In this document: piece by piece, positions 17,561 through 25,994 of the stretch
How positions within the stretch are numbered: position 1 is the first letter of the stretch
How the letters are laid out: the number at the start of each line of letters is the position of its first letter
DNA from: PMG-095 sp049324695
GTDB lineage: Bacteria > Myxococcota_A > Polyangia > Polyangiales > Polyangiaceae
Reading direction: 5' to 3'
DNA length: 64,000 nucleotides
Assembly (NCBI GenBank): GCA_049324695.1
Contig: JBMOMJ010000007.1
Coordinates: 124,001-188,000, forward strand
The notes under the pieces: generated by a model
Told to the model about the DNA's origin: nothing
The model's input: the letters and a program-made list of their open reading frames with translations, nothing else
Database searches by the model: none
Program-made: the position numbers and the translations under genes

Positions 17561-18751
17561 ATGATCCAGATGCAGTACCGACGCTTCGGCCGCACCGAAC
17601 TCAAGATGCCGGTTTTGACCTGTGGCGGCATGCGTTACCAAGAGGCGTGGCGCGATCTCGCGGCGCACGAGATCTCGAAAGAGAACCAAGCCAACGTCGA
17701 AGCCACGGTGCTGCGAGCACTCGAGTTGGGCATCAATCACATCGAGACCGCGCGTGGTTACGGCTCTTCGGAGCGACAGCTCGGTTTCATTCTACCCAAG
17801 CTGCCGCGCGAACGCTTGATCGTGCAGACCAAGGTTTCACCAACCGAGAAGGCCAGCGACTTCATCAAGATTTTCCAGACATCGCTGCAGCGTTTACAGC
17901 TCGACTACGTGGACCTGTTCTCGCTGCACGGCATCAACGACCGCACCATCATGGATTGGTCCCTGAAAAAGGGTGGTTGCCTGGAAGCGGCGCTGAAGCT
18001 GAAAGAAGAAGGGCTCGTGCGCCACGTTGGTTTCTCGACGCACGCACCTCCAGAAGTGATTTTGCAGTGCATCGAGCACGGCGCGTTCGAATACGTCAAT
18101 TTGCACTTCTACTACGTGAACCAACGCACCACGCGTTGCGTGAAAGCTGCTGCCGCGCGTGACATGGGCGTCTTCATCATCAGCCCCAACGACAAAGGCG
18201 GGCAGCTCTACTCACCACCGCCAAAACTAGTCGAGCTATGCCGCCCGCTTTCTCCAATGGCGTTCAACGATTTGTTCTGCCTGTCGCATCCCGAGGTGCA
18301 CACCTTGAGCATCGGCGCAGCGCGCCCGTCGGATTTCGACGAGCACGTTGCCGCGCTCGCGCACTACACCGATTGCCAGGCTGTCGTCGCGACCATTCGA
18401 GCGCGGCTCGAAGCCGAGATGGAGCGCGTGCTCGGGCGCGAGTGGTGTGAGCACTGGTGGGAGGGGCTTCCCGAATTCCAGGATGTGCCAGGCAAGATCA
18501 ACGTTCGCGAAATCTTGCGTGTGTACACGTATGCGAAAGCCTTCGACCTCGTGACATGGGCAAAGGCCCGTTACAATCTGCTCGGCCGTGCAGACGACTG
18601 GTTCCCCGGCGAAAACGCCGCTAACTTCGACGAGCGTGAAATGGCGCGCGTGCTAGCGAAAAGTCCCTTTCCAGAGCGCTTGATCGCCGCGCTCCGCGAA
18701 GCACACACGCTGCTGCACGATCAGCCGCGCGAACGCCTCAGCAAAAGCTAG
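17561..18751 (+). CDS. Aldo/keto reductase family protein with C-terminal extension
   Basis: The first about 290 residues form an aldo/keto reductase barrel: YRRFGRTELKMPVLTCGGM at the start, INHIETARGYGSSERQLG with the catalytic Tyr, QTKVSP with the Lys, and DLFSLHGIND with the His. The usual catalytic Asp is replaced by Glu (HIETA). An extra about 100 residues follow (VPGKINVREILRVYTYAKAF and ADDWFPGENA), as in a subgroup of bacterial oxidoreductases. Total length from the ATG at 17561 is 396 residues. Substrate unknown. Confidence 0.85.
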   Translation: MIQMQYRRFGRTELKMPVLTCGGMRYQEAWRDLAAHEISKENQANVEATVLRALELGINHIETARGYGSSERQLGFILPKLPRERLIVQTKVSPTEKASDFIKIFQTSLQRLQLDYVDLFSLHGINDRTIMDWSLKKGGCLEAALKLKEEGLVRHVGFSTHAPPEVILQCIEHGAFEYVNLHFYYVNQRTTRCVKAAAARDMGVFIISPNDKGGQLYSPPPKLVELCRPLSPMAFNDLFCLSHPEVHTLSIGAARPSDFDEHVAALAHYTDCQAVVATIRARLEAEMERVLGREWCEHWWEGLPEFQDVPGKINVREILRVYTYAKAFDLVTWAKARYNLLGRADDWFPGENAANFDEREMARVLAKSPFPERLIAALREAHTLLHDQPRERLSKS

Positions 18752-18840
18752 CTGGCTTTGCGCGCACGCCGCCGACCGATCATGCGCAAGCCCGCAGCGC
18801 CAACGTGCAGCGCTCGCTTGCTCGAGAGACTCGCGCGCTC

Positions 18841-19176
18841 TCAGAGGCCGAGCGCGCGGGATGCGATGATGCGGATCTTCATCGCGATGGCATCGTCGTC
18901 ATTCACGTCGTGAGCCAGCGCAACGACTTGGTTCAGGGCGTTGCGCGCGGAGCGAAGCTCGGCCAGCAACCAGCGAATATCGACAGCAGCAGGGTGGATG
19001 CCGGCTGCAACAGCGCGTTCGATATCGCGTGAGCGCCATTCGACCAACGCGTGCTTGCGAGGCAGAAACCCCGCCCCTCCGCAGTCAGGGCAATCAGTAG
19101 GGCCAAAATCGGTAGGAATCTCGCCGGTTCCTCCGCAGCTCGTACAACTGGGCTCCTTCTGAGCTCCGCTCTCCAT
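18841..19176 (-). CDS. Small protein with DnaJ-like zinc-finger motifs
   Basis: From the ATG at 19176 (MESGAQKEP) the product has 111 residues. Two Cys pairs, CTSCGGTGE and CPDCGGAGF, form one DnaJ-type CxxCxGxG zinc finger. The remainder is a helical region (RWLLAELRSARNALNQVVAL). A role as a small zinc-binding accessory protein is a guess, and no partner is obvious. Confidence 0.55.
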   Translation of the reverse strand: MESGAQKEPSCTSCGGTGEIPTDFGPTDCPDCGGAGFLPRKHALVEWRSRDIERAVAAGIHPAAVDIRWLLAELRSARNALNQVVALAHDVNDDDAIAMKIRIIASRALGL

Positions 19177-19811
19177 GGCAGTGGAAGTACCACAAACCCT
19201 GTCGCGCCGGCACGCCCGCCCCATGTAGGTATCAGTTTCTCGCAGCGAAACCCTCCTGGGTAAGGCCCGAAACCCGCTCGAAGTTTTCGCCTCAAAAGGC
19301 AGAGAAACTCGGGTCGCGCACTTCGCCTAACGTATATCGAATGCGCTGATTTGACGCAGGAGGTCAAGCAACGATCACTCATCGGCCGCACCGCTTCACG
19401 CGCGGAGCGTCATGTTCACGTCCACAGCCGACGGGCGACAGCTAGCGCGCGGACGCCGGCCGAGCGCATCGCGCGTGTCGGCTTCACGCAGGCAAGCCGC
19501 GGTCATTCGCTTCGCACGGGCGTGCTCGTCGATCTACGAGGCAAGCGGTGGGCGTTCGCTTCGCTCGAGTGTGCTCGTCGCGGATCTGCGAAGCGTGCGG
19601 CTCCTGGCAGTGGTTGCGCCGTGCATGCCAATCGTCACTCGCCATGTGGCGGTTTCTCCCGAGTTCGTGCATCGAGCGCAGTCGCTTCTGCACACCACGA
19701 TTCGGCTCCAGCAAAGCTCCCGTGTCTGGGCAGCTTGCAGCTCTTTGCATGGAGCGCGCGGCGAGCTGCACGGCGGTGGTGATGAAGCTGCGAAGATGCT
19801 AGCGGTAAGGT
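19177..19811. other. Intergenic region without supported genes
   Basis: These 635 bases carry no convincing gene. Frames crossing them give Arg/Ala/Ser-rich low-complexity products with no ribosome-binding site. No clear hairpin with a T-run was seen. Confidence 0.45.
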
Positions 19812-20087
19812 GTGTCGGCGGTGTTCGCGCTATCGCTTCAGATCATGCTGGGCATCGTGCTGCCAGCGCTGGTCATTCGGCGAGACTTGGCGCAGCTCCC
19901 GTCCGAGCAGTTGGCACTGGCTTGGAACGATGCAAGCTTGTGGTCTGCGGTCGTCACCTTCGGCCCGCTCAGCATGATTGTGCATTTCGCGCGCACACGG
20001 CGTTCGCTGTTCGGGTTCGCATTGGGCGTCGGTTGGGCCATGGTGGGCATGCTTGCTTCGGCGCTGGTCAGCGCTCTGTTCGCCTGA
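19812..20087 (+). CDS. Small predicted membrane protein
   Basis: The 91-residue product has three hydrophobic segments (LSLQIMLGIVLPALVI, LWSAVVTFGPLSMIV and FGFALGVGWAMVGMLASALV). The hydrophobic pattern and GTG start near TAAGG suggest a real gene, although an internal GTG at 19821 fits the ribosome-binding site spacing better. No family recognised. Confidence 0.45.
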   Translation: MSAVFALSLQIMLGIVLPALVIRRDLAQLPSEQLALAWNDASLWSAVVTFGPLSMIVHFARTRRSLFGFALGVGWAMVGMLASALVSALFA

Positions 20088-20269
20088 CGCGGGTGGCGGC
20101 GCACATGGCAGCCCGGCCGCCGAGCTTGGTGGCACCGCCAGACTGCGCAGATGTTCCAGCGCCGCTGGGCAGGGAGGATCGCTGCCGGCCAAGGAGTTTG
20201 GCCGTTACGGTGGGAGATCCGAACCTGTGGGTCTGGCCTTCTGGACGCGGCGGCGCTATTGACCGAGTG

Positions 20270-20926
20270 ATGGCCGCGCCGCCCCGGCTGCCCCCAAAGA
20301 AAGACGTCGCCAACGCGCTCTTGGAGCAGTCCACGCTGTTCATTCACCTGGACCCCCGCTCGGATCAGGTGAAGGTGCCGCCCTGGTTCAAGAAGCAGCC
20401 GCAGTTGGTGCTGCAGGTTGGCCACAACATGGCCGTGCGCATCCCGGACCTCGACGTCGGCGACGAGGCATTGTCGTGCACGTTGAGCTTCAATCGGTCA
20501 CCCCACTTCTGTTGGATTCCATGGGGCGCTGTCTTCGCTCTCGTCGGGGAGAACGGGCGCGGCATGGTGTGGCCGGACGACGTGCCGAAGGAGGTCGCGG
20601 CACAAGCGGCTCAACAGCAGAAGAAAGAAGCTGCTCCCAAGCTTCACGCCGTTCCCGCGGAAAAACCGCGGGAGCCGGCGCCCGCCGAAGCAGTGCCTCT
20701 GCTCGACGAAGGCGCGGCCAAGCCGAAGAAGAAGCGCGCGCGCAAACCTAAAAAGGCAGAGCCTGAAAAGGCGGCGAAAGCAAAGGCAACACGCACGCCT
20801 GCTCGCGAACCCGCGGCGCCACCCCGTCCGGAGTCGGCTGCCGCCAGCGCATCACAAGAGGCGACCTCTGCGCAAAGCGGCAAGCCACGGCGCGAGCTAC
20901 CTCCTTACCTACGCGTCATTAAGTAA
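20270..20926 (+). CDS. sspB: ClpXP adaptor SspB-family protein with long basic tail
   Basis: SspB delivers ssrA-tagged proteins to the ClpXP protease. The first about 110 of 218 residues match the fold: KKDVANALLEQSTLFIHLDP, VPPWFKKQPQLVLQVGHNM, DEALSCTLSFNRSPHFCWIP and WGAVFALVGENGRGMVWP. The second half is a low-complexity Lys/Ala/Pro tail (KPKKKRARKPKKAEPEKAAK) ending in PPYLRVIK. In known SspB proteins a flexible tail ends in a short ClpX-binding peptide, so PYLRVIK is a good candidate for that. The tail here is unusually long and basic. Confidence 0.85.
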   Translation: MAAPPRLPPKKDVANALLEQSTLFIHLDPRSDQVKVPPWFKKQPQLVLQVGHNMAVRIPDLDVGDEALSCTLSFNRSPHFCWIPWGAVFALVGENGRGMVWPDDVPKEVAAQAAQQQKKEAAPKLHAVPAEKPREPAPAEAVPLLDEGAAKPKKKRARKPKKAEPEKAAKAKATRTPAREPAAPPRPESAAASASQEATSAQSGKPRRELPPYLRVIK

Positions 20927-20935
20927 CACAGCGCG

Positions 20936-21046
20936 CTTTCAGCGAGCCGCGCGCCAAAGCAGCGTGAGCTGCTCGCTTTCAGCGAGCCACGCGCCAAAGC
21001 AGCGTGAGCTGCTCGCTTTCAGCGAGCCACGCGCCAAAGCAGCGTG
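20936..21046. repeat. 40-bp tandem repeat, about 2.8 copies, each with a hairpin
   Basis: The unit starts CTTTCAGCGAGCC and ends GAGCTGCTCG. Copies begin at 20936, 20976 and 21016, and the last is partial. Copies differ at one base (CCGCG/CCACG). Each full unit holds AGCAGC-gtga-GCTGCT, a 6-bp hairpin. The array lies between the 3' ends of two convergent genes. Confidence 0.85.
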
Positions 21047-21095
21047 CTTCCCGGGACGAGCGCCGTCGCTCCCAAACGAACTCGTCGAGCGAGGC

Positions 21096-21581
21096 TTAGC
21101 CGCCGGCACCGCTCATGTTGCCGTCGGTTCCTCCGCTCGATGCGCCACCGTTCGCGGCCGCGCCCCCGGAGCCGTTGCCCGCCGCGCCCCCAAAGCTGCT
21201 CATTCCGCCATTGCCCGCCGCGCCGCCAGAGCTGCTCATTCCGCCGTTGCCCGCCGCGCCGCCTTCACCACCGGACGTCGCCTTCATACATTCCCAGACG
21301 CCGCTAGCCGAAGAGCAAACGTACCCGCTGACACAGCCGACCTCTGGCCAGCTGCAATCGCGCGCAACGCACGAGCCAGCCTGCGAGCAGGTTTGCCCCG
21401 TTGGGCACTGCGTGGGTGCAGTGCAGCGATTCGGCCGACAGGAACCAACCAGGGTGTCGCACACGTAATCGCTGGGGCAGTCGTCGTCAGCGGAACAGCC
21501 GCTATCGTCGCCGTAAATGGGGCATCCCGGCAGCATGCTGCCCACGGCCAAGAAGAAAAGCGCGGCAGCAAACCGTTTCAT
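21096..21581 (-). CDS. Cys-rich lipoprotein with Gly/Asn/Ser repeat tail
   Basis: GGGAGG 9 nt before the ATG at 21581 sets the start. The 161-residue product has a lipoprotein signal (FFLAVGSMLPGC), then about ten Cys residues in spaced pairs (CSADDDCPSDYVC, CTAPTQCPTGQTC) as in small disulphide-rich surface modules, and a C-terminal tail of repeats GGAAGNGGMSS. The tail resembles linkers common in myxobacterial surface lipoproteins. Function unknown. Confidence 0.75.
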   Translation of the reverse strand: MKRFAAALFFLAVGSMLPGCPIYGDDSGCSADDDCPSDYVCDTLVGSCRPNRCTAPTQCPTGQTCSQAGSCVARDCSWPEVGCVSGYVCSSASGVWECMKATSGGEGGAAGNGGMSSSGGAAGNGGMSSFGGAAGNGSGGAAANGGASSGGTDGNMSGAGG

Positions 21582-21808
21582 AAGTGGTGCCTCCCTTGAA
21601 GTCACTGCAGTCTTCAAGCGTTTCGCCTCGCGGGGGAGGGTAGCAACTAGGTCACGGCTGACAAGCAGCAGTCCGATTAGAAAATCCCGATGCTACGGCG
21701 AACATGCTACGTTTGCGCCGACCGAAATTGGCTCGGCCGGGCCGGAGTTTTGGATGTCATTGCCGAGCTGACACAGCCAACCCTGACTGCACGAGACCCC
21801 GAGCTTCT

Positions 21809-24082
21809 ATGGACGTCCGCTGCAACCGTTGCGCCACCGAATACGAGTTCGACGATGCGCTCATTTCCGAGCGCGGCACCACCGTCAAGTGCACCAACTG
21901 CGGCTACCAGTTCAAGGTCTTTCCCAGCAATAACCAAGCGCAGGAGCCTGAGCGCTGGGTAGTAAAAAGCTCGAGCGGTCGCGACATCGTGTACACCACG
22001 TTGCGCGAGCTTCAGCGCGGCATCGCGGAGCGGCAGGTTGGTCCCAATGATCTGCTCTCGCGCGGACGACAGCCGCCGCGGCCGCTCGGGTCGATCGCGG
22101 AGCTCGAGCCGTTCTTCGCCGACAGCGCGCAGAAGGGGAATGAACGACCGGCACGCACTCTTCACGGTGTCGCACCAGCGCCGCATCCCGTGTTGGTTGC
22201 GTCTGCGAATCCGCCCGCAGCGAGCACGCGGCCGCCCGAAACACGCCCGCCCTCGGCGCCACCCCCGGAACCTGCGCCGCCGCCGCCAAAAGAGTCCGAT
22301 TCGCGCCGCAACACGCAACCAGGCCTTGGTGAAAATCACGAACCCTCTGCCGCGATGGAGGCCCTGCCGGAGTCGTCGTTCGACCCGACGCCAACGCCCC
22401 AAGCGCTGCCCGCAGTGGAACCGGTCACGCCTCGCGCCAACCCCGAGCCGGCGGCGTTGGCCGCGACCTCGCCAGCCGAGATGCAGCCGGTACCGTCGAC
22501 CAGCGCAGCGCTGCCGCCACGTGAGTACATGCTCACGCCGAGCTCGCCGTTCGCAGCCCCTCCTATTTCGCCCGAGCTCATGCCAGCGAGCTCTCCTTAC
22601 GGCGCGGGTCCCATTTCCGCCGGACGACGCGACCTGCGCTCGTACGACGAGCTCACGCACGAAGAGATCCACGAGCACGGTCGGCGCGCGCGTTCGCGTT
22701 GGATCGCGGCGTTCGTGATCGCCGGCGTCACTACCCTATTTGCCGTCACGGTTGGCCGCCGATACCTGCTCGAGAACGCGGGCGCCGGCTCGACCACCAA
22801 CTCGGCTTCCAGCGCGCGCGTTGCGGAGCTGCTGCGCGAAAGCAATCGCTTGTTGGTCGAGGGCGACGTGGAAGGCGCGAGCGAGCAACTCGTGCGCGCC
22901 AGTGCGCTCGCCGAGAAGGACCGCTCGGTACTGGCTGCGCTGGCCCATCTCGAAACACTGCGCGCGGACGCCGCTTGGCTCAAGCTGCGCTTGTTGGATC
23001 CCAGCTTTGGCGATCTGGTACAGGGCACGCATCGCGAGCTCGGGCGGCGCGTGGGCAAAGCGCGCATCGCCTCGGACGCGGCGTTCGCGGTTGCGCCAGA
23101 AGACATGGTGGTGCTGCGCGCGCGGGTCGATACGCTGCGCTTGAGCGGCGACGCCGACAAAGCCCGGGAGTGGATCAAGCCGATCGCCGCGAACCCGAGC
23201 GATCCGCAGAATGCGTACGTGCTCGCTGCGCTCGACTTGTCGGATCCGAACCCCGGCTGGGGCAGCGTCATCGATCGCCTGCGCGTCGCGGTCTCGGGTG
23301 AACGCAGCGCAGGCCGCGCTCACGCAGCTCTGATTTACGCGCTCGCTCGTGGCGGCAAGCTCGCCGAAGCCGAAAGCGAGCTCGCCAAGCTCGAATCCGG
23401 TCCTAATCCGGCGTTGTTGCAAGACGAGCTGAGAAGCTTTCTCAAGCGCCACGCGGCGGGCAAAGACGCCGGTGCGAACACCAGCGTCGCGATGGTCGAT
23501 CCCGGCAAGCTCGGGAAGCTCGACACCTCGCAAGTCGAAGAGCCACGCCCCGCGGCGCCGGGTGGGCGCACGATAACTCCCAATGTCGAGGCAGCACGCA
23601 CGTCGTCCGGTGACTTCCGGAAGCAGCTAAGCGACGCTTCCAAAGCGCTCGCGCGCGGCGATCTGGCGCAAGCCGAGTCGCTCTATCAGCGTGTGCTGAA
23701 TGAGCAGCCCAACGCCACCGAAGCTTTGGCCGGTCTCGCCGACGTCGCTCGCCGGCGCCACGACAGCGCGACCGCCAAGAGCATGTACGACCGTGTGCTC
23801 GCGAATAACCCGAACTACATTCCTGCGTTGATGGCGCGCGGCGATCAAGAGTGGGACACCGGCAATCGGGCCGCGGCAATTGGTTTCTACAAGCGCGTCA
23901 TCGATCAGAGCGGCGCTGGTAGCAGCTACGGCCAGCGCGCCGCAGCGCGCATCGCCGAGCAAGGCGGCGGTTCGGCAGCGGCGGAGGAAAAACCAGCGCC
24001 GAGCGAGAAGCCGCCGGCGACTTCGGAGAAAGCGCCCACCGCACCCGAAATCGACACCTCCGACTTGCCGGGGTTCAAGTGA
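21809..24082 (+). CDS. Zinc-ribbon / GYF-like / TPR membrane protein
   Basis: From the ATG at 21809 the protein has 757 residues. Residues 1-40 form an MJ0042-type zinc ribbon (CNRCATEYEFDD then CTNCGYQFKVF). Residues about 50-110 resemble a GYF_2 domain (WVVKSSSGRDIVYTTLRELQ then VGPNDLLSRG). A Pro/Ala-rich linker of about 180 residues leads to one transmembrane helix (IAAFVIAGVTTLFAVTVG). The rest is helical with TPR-like units, clearest near the end (ALARGDLAQAESLYQRVL and EALAGLADVARRRHD). This architecture is common in myxobacterial envelope or signalling proteins. The stop overlaps the sppA start (GTGA), so the two are translated together. Confidence 0.75.
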   Translation: MDVRCNRCATEYEFDDALISERGTTVKCTNCGYQFKVFPSNNQAQEPERWVVKSSSGRDIVYTTLRELQRGIAERQVGPNDLLSRGRQPPRPLGSIAELEPFFADSAQKGNERPARTLHGVAPAPHPVLVASANPPAASTRPPETRPPSAPPPEPAPPPPKESDSRRNTQPGLGENHEPSAAMEALPESSFDPTPTPQALPAVEPVTPRANPEPAALAATSPAEMQPVPSTSAALPPREYMLTPSSPFAAPPISPELMPASSPYGAGPISAGRRDLRSYDELTHEEIHEHGRRARSRWIAAFVIAGVTTLFAVTVGRRYLLENAGAGSTTNSASSARVAELLRESNRLLVEGDVEGASEQLVRASALAEKDRSVLAALAHLETLRADAAWLKLRLLDPSFGDLVQGTHRELGRRVGKARIASDAAFAVAPEDMVVLRARVDTLRLSGDADKAREWIKPIAANPSDPQNAYVLAALDLSDPNPGWGSVIDRLRVAVSGERSAGRAHAALIYALARGGKLAEAESELAKLESGPNPALLQDELRSFLKRHAAGKDAGANTSVAMVDPGKLGKLDTSQVEEPRPAAPGGRTITPNVEAARTSSGDFRKQLSDASKALARGDLAQAESLYQRVLNEQPNATEALAGLADVARRRHDSATAKSMYDRVLANNPNYIPALMARGDQEWDTGNRAAAIGFYKRVIDQSGAGSSYGQRAAARIAEQGGGSAAAEEKPAPSEKPPATSEKAPTAPEIDTSDLPGFK

Positions 24083-25875
24083 AGCGGCGCGTTCTGCTCG
24101 GCGCACTGGCGCTTCTGCTTTCGTGCTCTGGGCGGCCGCGTTCGAACGAAGGAAAAGACGACGGTCGCGACCCGAGCGAAAAAGAAGCTCGCGTCGTGGC
24201 GATCGATCTGGCTTCGAGTGTGTCCGAAGGTTCCCACGGAGGGCTGTTCCAGCTTCCCGCAACGCGCACGTACACAGGGCTCGTGCGAGCGCTGGAGCGC
24301 GCAGTCGACGACCCGCTGACCGCGGGAGTGTTCGTGCGCATCGGCACGCAGGGCATCGATTACACGCGATCCGAGGAGCTCGGTGAGCTCTTGGAGCGCT
24401 TCCGCAAAAAGAACAAGAGCGTCGTGTGCCACGCGCACGCTTACACCAACGCGACCAGTTGGCTGGTAGCACGCGGGTGCAGCCGCATTTGGCTGAGCGC
24501 CGCGGGATCTGTCGACACGGTTGGGCTTGCCGCACAGCTCGTCCACCTGAAAGGCCTGCTCGATCGCTTGAAGGTGGGCGTCGATCTCTTGCACGTCGGC
24601 AAGTACAAGAGCGGCGGCGAACCTCTGACGCGCGAAGAGCCGAGTGAGTACGCACGCACCTCGCTGCAATCGACTCTCGCATCGATTCGTTCGGCGTGGC
24701 TCGAGGGCGCGGAGCAAGGCCGGCCTGGACGCGAGCTGACGCATAAACTCGAACGTGGACCCTATGGCCCCGAGGAAGCCAAAGCTGCCGGAATCGTCGA
24801 CGCGGTGGGCTTCGAGTCAGAAGCGCTAGCCGAGGCGAAAAAGCTCGCGAAGACGCAGGCGGTGAGCCACATCTTCGGGCCCAAGTCGAAGAAGGGCAGC
24901 CCGGATATTGGCACCTTGATTCGCATTCTCACTGGCGGCGACGAGGGCGGCACTGGCAAGCCGCACATCGCCGTGGTGCCAGCCGAAGGCGCAATCGGCA
25001 TGGATGCAGGTGGTCCACTCGAGGGCTCGGGCATCACCGCGACGGCGCTGAACCGCACGTTGAAGAAGTTGGGCGCTGACGACTCGGTGAAGGCGATCGT
25101 GCTGCGCATCGATTCTCCGGGCGGCTCTCCGCTGGCGAGCGATCTGATCTGGCACGAGTTGATGGAGCTTCGCAAAAAGAAGACCATCGTTGCGTCCGTT
25201 GGCAGCATGGCCGCGAGCGGCGGTTATTACATCGCGTGCGGCGCGCAACGCATCGTTGCCGAGCGTACGAGCATCGTGGGCTCGATCGGCGTGTTCGGGG
25301 GTAAGATCGTGATTGGCCCCGCGCTGCACGAGGTGGGGGTGAATACCTTCACTGTGCCGGCCAGCAGCGATCCCGGCGCCGAAGCTCGCGCTGCGTATTT
25401 GTCACCGTTCACGGCTTGGGACGACGCGACGCGGGCTCGCGTGCAAGCGCAGATGCAAAGCATTTACGACCTCTTCGTCGCGCGCGTCGCCGAAGCTCGC
25501 AAGATGCCCGTCGAGCAAGTGCGCGAACACGCTGAAGGTCGCATCTGGAGCGGCGTGCAGGGCAAAGAGCGCGGTCTCGTCGACGAGTTCGGCGGGCTCG
25601 CCACCGCCCTCGAGCTGGCGCGAAAGCTTGCCAAACTGGAGCGCGACACGCCGGTCACCGTCGAAGGCGCCAAAGAGGGCCTGTTCGAAATGCTAGCTCT
25701 CGGCGGAGACGCGAGCGAAGCCGACGTGCGCGCGGCCCTAACTCGCTTCGAAACGCAGCACGCACTGCTCACGCAAGTGCCCGCGGAGCTTCGGGCAGGC
25801 CTTTCTGCCCTGTCACCGCTCGCGCGCGGCGAGCACGTCTCCGCGGCGCTGCCGTTTGCACTTTCCCTGCGCTGA
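24079..25875 (+). CDS. sppA: Signal peptide peptidase SppA (67K type), lipoprotein form
   Basis: SppA degrades cleaved signal peptides and other membrane peptides. The 598-residue protein has two tandem ClpP-like halves. The N-terminal half supplies the catalytic Lys (VGKYKSGGEPLTREEPSEYA) and the C-terminal half supplies the catalytic Ser (VGSMAASGGYYIACGAQRIV). The N-terminus looks like a lipoprotein signal with lipobox LLSC rather than a transmembrane anchor. It starts at a GTG overlapping the upstream stop, so its dose is tied to the zinc-ribbon/TPR gene. Confidence 0.92.
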   Translation: MKRRVLLGALALLLSCSGRPRSNEGKDDGRDPSEKEARVVAIDLASSVSEGSHGGLFQLPATRTYTGLVRALERAVDDPLTAGVFVRIGTQGIDYTRSEELGELLERFRKKNKSVVCHAHAYTNATSWLVARGCSRIWLSAAGSVDTVGLAAQLVHLKGLLDRLKVGVDLLHVGKYKSGGEPLTREEPSEYARTSLQSTLASIRSAWLEGAEQGRPGRELTHKLERGPYGPEEAKAAGIVDAVGFESEALAEAKKLAKTQAVSHIFGPKSKKGSPDIGTLIRILTGGDEGGTGKPHIAVVPAEGAIGMDAGGPLEGSGITATALNRTLKKLGADDSVKAIVLRIDSPGGSPLASDLIWHELMELRKKKTIVASVGSMAASGGYYIACGAQRIVAERTSIVGSIGVFGGKIVIGPALHEVGVNTFTVPASSDPGAEARAAYLSPFTAWDDATRARVQAQMQSIYDLFVARVAEARKMPVEQVREHAEGRIWSGVQGKERGLVDEFGGLATALELARKLAKLERDTPVTVEGAKEGLFEMLALGGDASEADVRAALTRFETQHALLTQVPAELRAGLSALSPLARGEHVSAALPFALSLR

Positions 25876-25994
25876 ACCGACCCGGAACGCAGCTCGGTGA
25901 AGGTTTACACTTTCGCCGCGCTGAGCCGACTCAGAACGCAGCTTGGTGAAGGTTTGCACTTTCGCCGCGCTGAGCCGACTCAGAACGCGTCGAC
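25871..25994. repeat. 49-bp tandem repeat containing both convergent stop codons
   Basis: Units begin at 25871, 25920 and 25969 (the last partial) with the form GCTGAGCCGACTCAGAACGC. The sppA stop codon lies in unit 1 and the stop of the opposite lipoprotein gene lies in unit 3. Units 1 and 2 differ at a few bases. Confidence 0.85.

Noticed and set aside
17074..18162. Plus-strand frame of about 362 codons entering the aldo/keto reductase gene
   Set aside because: It is out of frame with a clear enzyme and gives a low-complexity product.
20936..21046. Possible CRISPR array
   Set aside because: The units are contiguous tandem repeats with no unique spacers and no cas genes nearby. The 25.9-kb array fails for the same reason.
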